Below, piece after piece: positions 32,775 through 39,990 of a stretch of DNA of 64,000 nucleotides (its first letter is position 1; the number at the start of each line of letters is the position of its first letter). The notes below the pieces were generated by a model that saw only the letters and a program-made list of their open reading frames with translations, did no database searches and was not told the origin of the DNA. The DNA comes from Candidatus Tayloriibacteriota bacterium (lineage in GTDB: Bacteria; Patescibacteria; Paceibacteria; UBA9973; UBA6065): the NCBI GenBank assembly GCA_016215405.1, contig JACRJQ010000007.1:1-64000 (forward strand), given 5' to 3'. Made by a program: the position numbers and the translations under genes.

Positions 32775-32803
32775 AGTATAGGTGAACCAGAGTTCACCTG
32801 CAA
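32775..32803 (-). promoter_or_regulatory. SOS promoter with LexA-type operator
   Basis: On the minus strand TTGCAG (32803-32798), 17 bases, TATACT (32780-32775). The spacer is filled by the perfect palindrome AGGTGAAC-CAGA-GTTCACCT (32780-32799), like Gram-positive SOS boxes (CGAAC-N4-GTTCG) in layout. LexA bound there would block RNA polymerase. It controls the 69-residue gene, lexA and probably the genes down to 30809. Confidence 0.85.
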
Positions 32804-32859
32804 GCCCATACCTGTGGATAACCTTATTTTAGAGCTTCAGGACGGGACAAATTGGTTCG

Positions 32860-32887
32860 TTGTCATTTTAATGATACGTGGTAATGT
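32860..32887 (+). promoter_or_regulatory. Promoter of the sigma factor gene
   Basis: TTGTCA (32860-32865), 16 bases, TAATGT (32882-32887). The leader is about 43 bases, C/A-rich, and has GGAGAG before the ATG. Confidence 0.65.
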
Positions 32888-32935
32888 TCTTCTGAAACAC
32901 GCACAGAAACCCCTTTTTACCCCAGGAGAGACCCT

Positions 32936-33688
32936 ATGATAGCGACGAGTTCGGAGATCGCCTCCTTAACCGAAAATCAGAGGAGAGAGCTCTTTGAAGA
33001 GAACCTAGGCCAGCTCGAGGTGTTCGTGAATTCGCGAATCGGACTCCTCCCTTCAAGCGTCATCGCATTGCACGGAGACGATCTTCGTCAGGTCGCACGC
33101 TTCGCGCTCTGGAAAGCCGCGCTGGCATATGACCCGCAATCGAACGTCCCCCTCTTCGCGTATGCGCACCTCAGAATCAGAGGAGCGATACTCGACGAGC
33201 TGCGAAAGATCGACACGATGCCCCGACGAATGCGCGCTATGAAAAGGCGCATCGAGGCGAGGCGGATCGAGCTCGAACAGCAGAAGCTTTGCACGGTCGA
33301 TGACGACGAAGTGCTCGCTGATCTCCAGATCGACGAGCGGACGCGCGCGAAGCTCAAGTCGAACGAATCCGTCTCGTTCATAAGCCTCGATTCCTGTATC
33401 GACGGAGATGAGGGTCAAGGCTCTCAGATCTGCGAGTTCGTAGCTGACGAGAAATGTGGACACCCTTCATCGGAGATCGACCGGGACGAGGATTCATCGA
33501 GCCTCGACGACTGTCTTGAAAGACTTAGCCCCGTAGAGAGGTCGGCCGTAAAGATGTATCACATCAACGGTATCCCGCTCAAGGACATCTCGAAGTGCCT
33601 CGGACTCACGGAGAGCAGGCTCTGTCAGATCATGGACACATCTCTTGAAAAGCTCAGAAAGCTCATGCAGAGAAAACACGCGAAATAA
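32936..33688 (+). CDS. Sigma-70 family factor, FliA/WhiG-like
   Basis: A 250-residue alternative sigma factor. Region 2 is recognised by DLRQVARFALWKAALAYDPQ and FAYAHLRIRGAILDELRKID, the FliA-type 2.3-2.4 block; region 4 is LSPVERSAVKMYHINGIPLK followed by the helix-turn-helix ISKCLGLTESRLCQIMDTSL. No flagellar or sporulation genes are near. It could control surface or attachment functions. The linker between regions 2 and 4 has an acidic Ser-rich stretch. Its promoter is one of the TTGxCA-N16 type; a strong terminator follows. Confidence 0.9.
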   Translation: MIATSSEIASLTENQRRELFEENLGQLEVFVNSRIGLLPSSVIALHGDDLRQVARFALWKAALAYDPQSNVPLFAYAHLRIRGAILDELRKIDTMPRRMRAMKRRIEARRIELEQQKLCTVDDDEVLADLQIDERTRAKLKSNESVSFISLDSCIDGDEGQGSQICEFVADEKCGHPSSEIDRDEDSSSLDDCLERLSPVERSAVKMYHINGIPLKDISKCLGLTESRLCQIMDTSLEKLRKLMQRKHAK

Positions 33689-33691
33689 CAA

Positions 33692-33724
33692 AGCGGCGCA
33701 CCAAAAGTGCGCCGCTGCTTTTTG
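33692..33724 (+). terminator. Terminator of the sigma factor gene
   Basis: 10-bp arms AGCGGCGCAC / GTGCGCCGCT with a CAAAA loop and GCTTTTTG. Confidence 0.9.
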
Positions 33725-33731
33725 CCTGAGA

Positions 33732-34628
33732 TCAGGCATGAGTGCTGAAAGCCTGGATCAATTTCACGATATCCGAGCGCGATCGCTCCATGAGCCCAAG
33801 CAGCTCTCGGACCTTCTCGGGACCTCTGCCTTTGACCACTCGCGCGACCTCTCCCTCGTTCTTGACGAGCAGAGAGACGCGGTCGTGGGTCCGAGCAAAG
33901 AGCCCCATGATCCCTTCAAACTCCTTATCGGGCCTGGTCCGACGATGATTTGGAGTCGAGCGACCGAGCTGGGCCGTCTTGATGAGGTTCTTGAGATGCG
34001 CTCTCGAGAGCCCCGCCACGACCGCCATTTCGGCGAGGCCCGTCTGCTCGGATTGCGGCAGATCCGCCAGGTCCGAGGCGTGCATCAGAGGGAGCCTTTC
34101 GCTCTCCGGCCGAGTGGTCCTCAACATGTCGATGACCTTCGGATGAAGAGTCGACACGCGCTTGTGCGTATTGACCCATGCCACCGACTTTCCGAACCTC
34201 AGAGCGATCTGCTCCATGGTGCGCCCCCTCTTTTCAAGGCGACGGATAGCATGGATTATCTCGATCGTAGTGTGCGGCGCCTGAGGATAGTTGGCATTGA
34301 GAGATTTCTCGAACAGGTCCTCCGGATCCTCGATGACGGGACCGACGACGGCCCAGACAAGGCAATTCGCCTTCTTGCATGCTCTCCACCTGTATTCGCC
34401 GTCGACGATCATAAAGAGAGCGCCGTCGCGGGGCGGGTCGAGGGGCATGAGGATGATCGGCTTTTCGGTGCCGAACTCCTTTATGTTCTTCGCGAGCCGG
34501 TCGAGGTCTGATTCGTCGAATTCTTCGCGAGGCTGTGTCGGGTTCGGGATAATGAGTCCCGGCGGGATCATGAGTTTCCCGTCTGACGTCAGAAACTCAG
34601 CATATCTTTCGCTGGATACTGCATTCAT
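33732..34628 (-). CDS. ParB/Srx-like nuclease-fold DNA-binding protein
   Basis: A 298-residue ParB-type protein. The N-terminal ParB/Srx domain has PREEFDESDLDRLAKNIKEF and IVDGEYRWRACK in place of the usual GERR motif: the first Arg of the CTP-binding motif is Tyr. A helix-turn-helix follows (TMEQIALRFGKSVAWVNTHK). No parA is adjacent, so a classical chromosome-segregation pair is unlikely; it may be a Noc-like or plasmid-derived regulator. Promoter TTGACA-N16-TAGTCT, long C/A-rich leader, and a good GGAGG before the ATG. Confidence 0.88.
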   Translation of the reverse strand: MNAVSSERYAEFLTSDGKLMIPPGLIIPNPTQPREEFDESDLDRLAKNIKEFGTEKPIILMPLDPPRDGALFMIVDGEYRWRACKKANCLVWAVVGPVIEDPEDLFEKSLNANYPQAPHTTIEIIHAIRRLEKRGRTMEQIALRFGKSVAWVNTHKRVSTLHPKVIDMLRTTRPESERLPLMHASDLADLPQSEQTGLAEMAVVAGLSRAHLKNLIKTAQLGRSTPNHRRTRPDKEFEGIMGLFARTHDRVSLLVKNEGEVARVVKGRGPEKVRELLGLMERSRSDIVKLIQAFSTHA

Positions 34629-34685
34629 CCTGGATTCCTCCGTGGGTTTGAGTTTGGGTTTTGTTGTTGTGCTGCCTGGGACCTA

Positions 34686-34713
34686 AGACTATAGACAGCG
34701 AAAGAATTGTCAA
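34686..34713 (-). promoter_or_regulatory. Promoter of the ParB-like gene
   Basis: TTGACA (34713-34708), 16 bases, TAGTCT (34691-34686) on the minus strand; leader about 50 bases, rich in CAAC/CAAA. Confidence 0.8.
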
Positions 34714-34740
34714 TGAAAGGAGTCCTTACCGACAGGCGGC

Positions 34741-35007
34741 CTATCTCCCTGTGCGAAAACGCTTGCTGCGCCTCGCCAGAGCGTGATCGTTTCCCTCCTG
34801 CTTCTCCTTGAGCCCGCGGAACCTCACCTCGATCTTGTCGCCTTCGTCCACCTTGTCCCCCAGGACGGCTACGCGCCCGTTTATGATGACCTTTCCGGCC
34901 TCGATAAGCTTGTCCATATCACGGCGAGATCCTCGCCCTTCCATGGCGAGGTATTTGTTTATCCTCATCGGAAAGAGAGGCTTTTCTTCTTGCGTGTTTT
35001 GATCCAT
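34741..35007 (-). CDS. S4-domain RNA-binding protein
   Basis: An 88-residue protein that is little more than an S4 domain: MRINKYLAMEGRGSRRDMDK, IEAGKVIINGRVAVLGDKVD, KIEVRFRG, then a basic tail (ARRSKRFRTGR). It resembles the N-terminal part of RluB/RsuA synthases or the HSP15/YlmH-type S4 proteins that bind stalled ribosomes. Met14 (34968) could be the true start. It is followed by GIY-YIG and DUF167 genes on the upstream side of the same strand, which likely form one operon. Confidence 0.85.
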   Translation of the reverse strand: MDQNTQEEKPLFPMRINKYLAMEGRGSRRDMDKLIEAGKVIINGRVAVLGDKVDEGDKIEVRFRGLKEKQEGNDHALARRSKRFRTGR

Positions 35008-35018
35008 AGGATTTGAGT

Positions 35019-35276
35019 CTATCCTTTATTAGTACGTAAAGCGAGCAAGAGCTTATTCGCCCTCGTAAGCCGCTTTACCCGAGCTTCGGCGACAGAGGCG
35101 AACGATCGGTCCCGGTAGCGCCTCGCATAGACGAGCTCTACCGGCCTGCGCGCCCTCGTGTACTTCGCCCCTGACGCGCCTTCGTTATGCTCGCGGAGCC
35201 TGCGCGCGATATCGGTGGTGATGCCGGTATAGAGAGTGCCGTCCGCGCAGCGAAGCATGTAGAGGTGGTAAGCCAT
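35019..35276 (-). CDS. GIY-YIG nuclease superfamily protein
   Basis: An 85-residue UPF0213/YhbQ-type single GIY-YIG domain: HLYMLRCADGTLYTGITTDI (here LYM...YTG), ARRLREHNEGASGAKYTRAR, LVYARRYRDRSFASVAEARV. These small proteins have the structure-specific nuclease fold with an often intact Arg/Glu set; cellular role is unclear. It lies 5 bases after the DUF167 gene. Confidence 0.9.
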   Translation of the reverse strand: MAYHLYMLRCADGTLYTGITTDIARRLREHNEGASGAKYTRARRPVELVYARRYRDRSFASVAEARVKRLTRANKLLLALRTNKG

Positions 35277-35281
35277 ATCTT

Positions 35282-35500
35282 TTAGACCCTCTTTATAAAA
35301 AGCTTCGACGGTCTGTCGGTGCCGCGAACAAGGGCGATCGACTTCTCCGGAACACCCAGATACCTCGCGAGGAGGGCGCGGACCGCCGCGTTCGCCCTCC
35401 CGTCTAGGGCAGGCTCTCGCGTAGACACGACAAATCGGCCGTTCTTCTCGAGGACGAAGTCTTCTCTGCTATCCGGCTTCGCTGTGACTTTTATATACAT
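35282..35500 (-). CDS. DUF167 (YggU-like) protein
   Basis: A 72-residue DUF167 protein: VTAKPDSREDFVLE, PALDGRANAAVRALLARYLG, and IALVRGTDRPSKLFIKRV fit the YggU family. Function unknown. A long palindrome (35513-35540) begins 12 bases before the ATG and separates this gene from the divergent ArsR-like regulator, so its transcription could be controlled through it. Confidence 0.9.
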   Translation of the reverse strand: MYIKVTAKPDSREDFVLEKNGRFVVSTREPALDGRANAAVRALLARYLGVPEKSIALVRGTDRPSKLFIKRV

Positions 35501-35512
35501 ATCCCCCGCGTT

Positions 35513-35540
35513 ATTCTCACATTCTCAAGAATGTGAGAAT
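35513..35540. repeat. Palindrome P1 (operator or hairpin repeat)
   Basis: Perfect 13-bp arms ATTCTCACATTCT / AGAATGTGAGAAT around CA, between the divergent DUF167 and ArsR-like genes. Related copies are at 36176-36217 and 36981-37026. Confidence 0.8.
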
Positions 35541-35605
35541 GATTATTTTAGAAAGATTTTATCTCGACCTGCTTCAATTGTAGCGCTACCACCTAATCAT
35601 AGCGT

Positions 35606-35875
35606 ATGTACAAGCCAAGACAGCTCGAAAGGATAGTGAAAGGATTCTCGAACCACAGGCGCATAGATATCCTGCGCCTTCTCGCGAAGAGGCCCGAGCT
35701 CTCGGTGCTCGATATATCGACCGATCTCAAGATCAACTTCAAGACTGCCTCCGAGCATATACGACGGCTCGCCATCGCTGGGGCGGTGATGAAGCGGAGC
35801 GAAGGGCGCGCCATACGGCACGCGCTCACGCCCCGCGGCGAGAATATTCTCAGATTCTTGAGAATATTGGAATGA
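35606..35875 (+). CDS. ArsR-type winged-helix regulator
   Basis: An 89-residue HTH protein: LERIVKGFSNHRRIDILRLL, PELSVLDISTDLKINFKTAS (recognition helix), EHIRRLAIAGAVMKRSEGRA (wing). It has no metal-binding Cys set, so a sensor ligand is unclear. Palindromes with TTCTCA..TGAGAA arms lie upstream of it and of three flanking minus-strand genes, and a weaker one (35843-35868) falls within its last codons. It is a good candidate to bind them; this is inference. Confidence 0.85.
   Translation: MYKPRQLERIVKGFSNHRRIDILRLLAKRPELSVLDISTDLKINFKTASEHIRRLAIAGAVMKRSEGRAIRHALTPRGENILRFLRILE
35843..35868. repeat. Palindrome in the end of the ArsR-like gene
   Basis: 10-bp arms AATATTCTCA / TGAGAATATT with a 6-base centre GATTCT. 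It shares the TTCTCA...TGAGAA core with the other palindromes but is embedded in codons. Confidence 0.5.
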
Positions 35876-35876
35876 A

Positions 35877-36146
35877 TCAGTCGATCTTTTGGAGCGCTTT
35901 GTAGAGGGTGCCGGTAAGGCCCAAGGCGAGGGCTCCGGCGATGAAGAGTATCCACGGATGCTCGTCGACGATCGGTATCTCCCCTACGGTCTCGCTAAAG
36001 CCCTTCGAGAACGCGGCGACGGAGAACGTGAGGAGAAATGCGAAAACGAGGGGGTAGCGGCGAAGCACAGGCTGAGTGATGCTCCCCGCCCTGTCGTGGA
36101 TATCCTTTACCATGTCTTCGATGCGCTTTATCGGGTCTTTTTCCAT
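35877..36146 (-). CDS. Small two-helix membrane protein, 89 residues
   Basis: MEKDPIKRIEDMVKDIHDRA forms a cytosolic amphipathic head, followed by two hydrophobic helices (about residues 32-50 and 63-84). No family recognised. The stop is 1 base from the end of the converging ArsR-like gene. Palindrome P2 starts 30 bases upstream of its ATG. Confidence 0.7.
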   Translation of the reverse strand: MEKDPIKRIEDMVKDIHDRAGSITQPVLRRYPLVFAFLLTFSVAAFSKGFSETVGEIPIVDEHPWILFIAGALALGLTGTLYKALQKID

Positions 36147-36175
36147 GGCTTTATCCTACCATCCGCGCCGCCATC

Positions 36176-36217
36176 CCGCCTCATTCTCACAGTCTTGAGA
36201 ATGTGAGAATGAGGCGG
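36176..36217. repeat. Palindrome P2 with extended arms
   Basis: 20-bp arms with one mismatch around TG. The inner arm is CATTCTCACA(G)TCT; the outer CCGCC / GGCGG extension is not shared with copy P3, yet is self-complementary. Located upstream of the 89-residue gene. Confidence 0.8.
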
Positions 36218-36267
36218 AGACACGGAGAAAAGGGACAAAAAAACAGGAAAAAAGAGAGCGTAGAGCC

Positions 36268-36942
36268 CTAAAGAGAAAAGAGGCGCGAGCGCCAATTTTC
36301 GGGCGAGAGCTTCGAGAGCTCGAGGGCATCCTCGACCGAGAATCGGTCTATCTTCATCCTGCGGAGCTCCGAGAGATATCCGCCCACGCAAAGCCGCGCC
36401 CCAAGGTCGTTCGCGAGCGACCGTATATACGTCCCCGACGAGCATTCGACCCGAACCGAGAGGAGGGGCCATTCGTAGCTGAGGATTTCGAACTTATGCA
36501 CCTCGACGTCGCACTCCTTTGGCTTTACCTCTATCCCCCGCTGCGCGAGCTTGTAGAGGCGCTTGCCCTCGAACTTCTTGGCCGAGAACATGGGCGGGAC
36601 CTGCTTTATCTTTCCCACAAAGCCTTTCACCGCATCCTCCACCTCTTTGCGCGAAGGCGCTACAACGCCGTTATTGACCGTGATCTTGCCCGTCTTTTCG
36701 TATGTCTCGGACACCGCGCCCAGAGCGATCGTCCCTACGTACTCTTTATCCTTCTTTAAAAGCTCGCCGAGCCTCTTGGTCGCTTCTCGCCCCACCCCCA
36801 CGATGAGAAGCCCTGTCGCGAACGGGTCCAAAGTCCCGCTGTGCCCCACCCTCTTTACGCCTGTCGCCCTGCGCACATGATCTATCACATCATGCGACGT
36901 CATCCCCGCAGGCTTATCTATAAGAAGGAATCCGGAATCCAT
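36268..36942 (-). CDS. truB: tRNA pseudouridine(55) synthase TruB
   Basis: A 224-residue TruB: FLLIDKPAGMTSHDVIDHVR, catalytic-Asp block GHSGTLDPFATGLLIVGVGR, and CSSGTYIRSLANDLGARL. It makes pseudouridine 55 in tRNA T loops. It lacks the C-terminal PUA domain of E. coli TruB, as many Gram-positive and CPR versions do. Palindrome P3 is 39-84 bases upstream of the ATG; no other promoter is obvious. Confidence 0.95.
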   Translation of the reverse strand: MDSGFLLIDKPAGMTSHDVIDHVRRATGVKRVGHSGTLDPFATGLLIVGVGREATKRLGELLKKDKEYVGTIALGAVSETYEKTGKITVNNGVVAPSRKEVEDAVKGFVGKIKQVPPMFSAKKFEGKRLYKLAQRGIEVKPKECDVEVHKFEILSYEWPLLSVRVECSSGTYIRSLANDLGARLCVGGYLSELRRMKIDRFSVEDALELSKLSPENWRSRLFSL

Positions 36943-36980
36943 TGCCCCACTCTATTTCACCGCGCGCAAGAGAGCAAGGA

Positions 36981-37026
36981 GCCCGAATCATTCTCACATT
37001 CTCAAGAATGTGAGAATGATTCGGGC
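36981..37026. repeat. Palindrome P3 with extended arms
   Basis: Perfect 22-bp arms around CA. The inner arm is CATTCTCACATTCT; the outer GCCCGAAT / ATTCGGGC differs from P2 but stays complementary. Located between truB and the DUF1697 gene. Confidence 0.85.
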
Positions 37027-37087
37027 GGGCGGATGGGCGGATGAGCAGACCGTGCTCACATTCGTGTTCGTGTCCGAATGGGCGACT

Positions 37088-37639
37088 TTATCGATCAGGC
37101 TCGCTTAGGAGAGAAAAAAGCTTTGTCGCCGTGTTCCAGTTACGGACCGTCATGCTCTTGTATGCGGGCTTGGACGCGAGCTTTGGGAGCTTGCTCTGGG
37201 CCGCTTTCTTTATGATCCGCGAGAAATAGAGGACGTCGTCCCCCTGCCAGGCCTCGTCGACGCCGTCACGCGCCTCGACGCTTTTTATCGCTTCGGCCGC
37301 CGTCATGGGCGCTCGCAGGAATATGACGTCGTAGCGATACCTCTCCGGCTCCTCCCCAAATCCCTTCGGAGCCTTCCGTACCACTTTCGACAGTATCATA
37401 TATGGCACTACCACCACGCAGGCCTTGTATCCAAATTCCTTCGAGAGGCCCCTCTCGATCGTCTGCGAGAGCGTTTCCAGGTCCTTCTCGTCGGATTCGA
37501 ATATCACATTACCGCTCGCGATGTACGTCCTCGTCTCCCCAAACCCCATCGCCTCAAAGCACGCCTTCAGATCCGCCATCTTTATGAGGTTATTCCCACC
37601 CACATTAATCCCCCGAAGAAGCGCACAGCACTTCATCAT
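37088..37639 (-). CDS. DUF1697 family protein
   Basis: A 183-residue DUF1697 protein: CCALLRGINVGGNNLIKMAD, FGETRTYIASGNVIFES, YDVIFLR and the C-terminal MTVRNWNTATKLF. These are soluble proteins of unknown function found scattered across bacteria, often horizontally spread. The gene borders the AT-rich defence island at 37.65 kb; its own composition is still GC-rich. Confidence 0.93.
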   Translation of the reverse strand: MMKCCALLRGINVGGNNLIKMADLKACFEAMGFGETRTYIASGNVIFESDEKDLETLSQTIERGLSKEFGYKACVVVVPYMILSKVVRKAPKGFGEEPERYRYDVIFLRAPMTAAEAIKSVEARDGVDEAWQGDDVLYFSRIIKKAAQSKLPKLASKPAYKSMTVRNWNTATKLFSLLSEPDR

Positions 37640-37655
37640 CTTGATTTTGTCTTAT

Positions 37656-38189
37656 CTAATTTGCTTCAGGCAGACCTAATTTATTTAAGGGGATTGTATT
37701 GAAAAAATAATCACAACCGTTTTCGCGTATATAGGCAAGAACATCCTTATATGAAGGATGTGAAAACCAATCATTCAAAATATAGTAATACTCAACCTTT
37801 GCACCTAGATCTCTGACCAACTTCATGTACTGAGCCCTCTTAAAAGCTGATGTTTGGAGCTTTTCATCAACAGATCCAGAAACTTTCTGAAACTTCATTT
37901 CAATTATATGCAACGTGTTAGTTGCAAATACATATACCGCATCGTCAGGCAATAGTTTCTTTGAAATGATTTCCTCGTGGTTAATCCCTTTTGCCTTAAG
38001 AAATTTGTACAAGGCACTTTTTCTGAGATGCATTGCGAGTGGTGTTCCGTTAAAGGAAATCGTGCCATCTTTTGCAATGCTATAACCCTTTACCTGCCCA
38101 AGGACAGCAAGAAAATCTGCCTTCTTCTCAAAGTGAAGGCCTGTAACGGTATTCGCACCTCCCTTGCCGCCAGTTTTCATGATCCACAT
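37656..38189 (-). CDS. Probable type II restriction endonuclease (PD-(D/E)XK)
   Basis: A 177-residue protein beginning MWIMKTGGKGGANTVTGLHF. It contains LLPDDAVYVFATNTLHIIEM followed by K, that is PD-x(13)-E-x-K, the PD-(D/E)XK nuclease core, and then FQKVSGSVDEKLQTSAFKR. Function is supported by its divergent position to a D12-class adenine methylase and by the second methylase beyond. It is not similar to the classic R.DpnII protein that I know. Met4 (38180) could be the start. AT-rich, unlike flanking genes, so recently acquired. Confidence 0.75.
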   Translation of the reverse strand: MWIMKTGGKGGANTVTGLHFEKKADFLAVLGQVKGYSIAKDGTISFNGTPLAMHLRKSALYKFLKAKGINHEEIISKKLLPDDAVYVFATNTLHIIEMKFQKVSGSVDEKLQTSAFKRAQYMKLVRDLGAKVEYYYILNDWFSHPSYKDVLAYIRENGCDYFFNTIPLNKLGLPEAN

Positions 38190-38254
38190 TCAATCATGAA
38201 AGTTCCAATCCGACAAAGGGAAATAATCATACAATGGTGATAAAATCACCCCAC

Positions 38255-39103
38255 ATGGAATCTGCAAAACCAGCACGGGCGCGACCTTTCGTTAAATGGG
38301 CCGGAGGAAAGGGGCAACTTTTGAAACAATTACATCCGCTTTTTCCTAAAAAATTTTCCACTTATTATGAACCCTTCCTTGGGGGTGGCGCTGTCTTCTT
38401 CAGCCTGTCTCCTAAAAAGGCGATTATAAATGATATCAACGTCACTCTTGCAAATACATATAGACAAATAAGAAGCGATGTCGATTCACTGATTGAGGAA
38501 CTTAAAAAAATAGAGAAAAAATTCCTCTCAGCGGGTGAAGATGGGAGGAGAGAATTCTACTACAAGATACGTGACAGATATAATTCTCTACCTCCTGAAG
38601 ATCTAAAACGTTGCTCTCTGTTCATATTTCTAAATCGAACAGGATTCAATGGAATGTATCGAGAGAATTCAAGCGGAAAAATGAATATACCCTTTGGTCG
38701 CAACAAAAACCCAAAGATATTAAATGAAGAAAATCTCAGGGCAATCGCTGAAACTTTACATGACATTGAAATTTCTTCAAATCCGTTTGAAAAAGCGGTG
38801 TCTAGGGCAAAAAAGGATGATTTCGTTTATTTTGACCCTCCCTACGACCCAATCTCTTCTACCTCCAGTTTTACTGCCTATACAGGAAGCAGCTTCGCTC
38901 AAGAAGACCAAATCAGACTCAGAGACTTGTTCGTGAAACTCGACAAGAAGGGTGTATTCGTGATGCTCAGTAACTCAAGCACACCATTTATAAAAAATCT
39001 TTACAAAAACTATCGGCAAGTAAAAGTTCGTGCATCGAGAATGATAAATTCCAAAACAGCCGATAGGGGTGAAATAGATGAGCTCGTTGTCCTAAATTAC
39101 TGA
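38255..39103 (+). CDS. DNA adenine methylase, D12 class (DpnM/Dam type)
   Basis: A 282-residue N6-adenine methyltransferase: PFVKWAGGKGQLLKQL (SAM motif I), YYEPFLGGGAVFFSL, NRTGFNGMYREN, and the catalytic DPPYDPISSTSSFTAY. D12 enzymes of this type methylate GATC in the DpnII/Dam group. The start at 38255 is preferred over 38234 because TAAAAT lies 8 bases before it (leaderless style). With the nuclease candidate and the DpnA-like methylase it makes a three-gene type II system. AT-rich. Confidence 0.92.
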   Translation: MESAKPARARPFVKWAGGKGQLLKQLHPLFPKKFSTYYEPFLGGGAVFFSLSPKKAIINDINVTLANTYRQIRSDVDSLIEELKKIEKKFLSAGEDGRREFYYKIRDRYNSLPPEDLKRCSLFIFLNRTGFNGMYRENSSGKMNIPFGRNKNPKILNEENLRAIAETLHDIEISSNPFEKAVSRAKKDDFVYFDPPYDPISSTSSFTAYTGSSFAQEDQIRLRDLFVKLDKKGVFVMLSNSSTPFIKNLYKNYRQVKVRASRMINSKTADRGEIDELVVLNY

Positions 39104-39930
39104 GACACCAAATCAGAGAATCGTTTTATAGACAAGTCCAAGTATTCTTTAGTTTTATCAATACCTATATATTTTCTTCCTTGCATTATCGCAGCAATAC
39201 CCGTTGTTGAACTGCCGGTAAAAGGATCAAGAACCACGTCCCCCTCTTTTGTACTTGCAAGAATGATTCTCTTTAAAAGCTCAAGTGGTTTTTGAGTTGG
39301 ATGTTTGCCAAATTTCTTCTCGGAAGATTTTGACGTGCCAACAGACCAAACCGATCTCATTTGCAGACCCGGCTTTTTGAGACCATCTTCGGGCCAATTC
39401 CCCTCCTTCATAAGTTCATAATTGAAAGTGTGTTTCGCCTTCTTCTCTTTTCTTACCCAAATAAGAGTCTCGTGACTTGCTGTAAAAAAACGACAACTCA
39501 GATTTGGGGCAGCATTGGGCTTGAACCACGAGATATCATTTAGGATGTGGTATCCCAAAACCTGTATTGCATGGCCGCATTGGTATATCGAATGATAGGT
39601 ACCACTTACCCATAAAGTACCATGTGGTTTGAGCACACGTTTACAGGCCTCCAACCATCTGTAATGAAAATTATAGTCGGCGTTAAAGCCGCCACTTTTA
39701 TCCCAATCCCCCTTGTTTACACTCACCATCCGACCCGCATGCACAGTAAATCCATCATTTGAAAGATTATAAGGAGGATCGGCGAAAATCATGTCCACCG
39801 AATTTTCAGGAAGTTCATTAAGCAACGAGATCGAATCGTCATGAAACAACACAAAATTCCGGTCTGAAAAATATGGCTTCTTCTTCACCGATGAGAGAAC
39901 CTTCTTTTTTGAAGCAAGTGTTTTCATCAC
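39097..39930 (-). CDS. DNA adenine methylase, DpnA type (beta class)
   Basis: A 277-residue methylase with DMIFADPPYNLSNDGFTVHA (catalytic DPPY first), VSVNKGDWDKSGGF, PNAAPNLSCRFFTASHETLI and GKHPTQKPLELLKRIILAST followed by DPFTGSSTTG (SAM motif). The APNLSCR(F/Y)FT block and the STKEGD(V/Y) block are those of DpnA, the second methylase of DpnII-like systems, which also acts on single-stranded DNA. It overlaps the D12 methylase end by 7 bases, tail to tail. AT-rich. Confidence 0.92.
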   Translation of the reverse strand: MMKTLASKKKVLSSVKKKPYFSDRNFVLFHDDSISLLNELPENSVDMIFADPPYNLSNDGFTVHAGRMVSVNKGDWDKSGGFNADYNFHYRWLEACKRVLKPHGTLWVSGTYHSIYQCGHAIQVLGYHILNDISWFKPNAAPNLSCRFFTASHETLIWVRKEKKAKHTFNYELMKEGNWPEDGLKKPGLQMRSVWSVGTSKSSEKKFGKHPTQKPLELLKRIILASTKEGDVVLDPFTGSSTTGIAAIMQGRKYIGIDKTKEYLDLSIKRFSDLVSQ

Positions 39931-39990
39931 TGAAATTATAGCAACTCTCGATCTCTTGTGTTATTCACAAATTTATCTTTTTTTTATCTT

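Noticed and set aside
35513..37026. CRISPR array made of the repeated palindromes
   Set aside because: Only three to four copies, spaced by whole genes, not by 30-40-base spacers; no cas gene.
37656..39930. A classical DpnII operon
   Set aside because: The methylases fit, but the nuclease is too short and unlike R.DpnII, and the genes are not in one direction.
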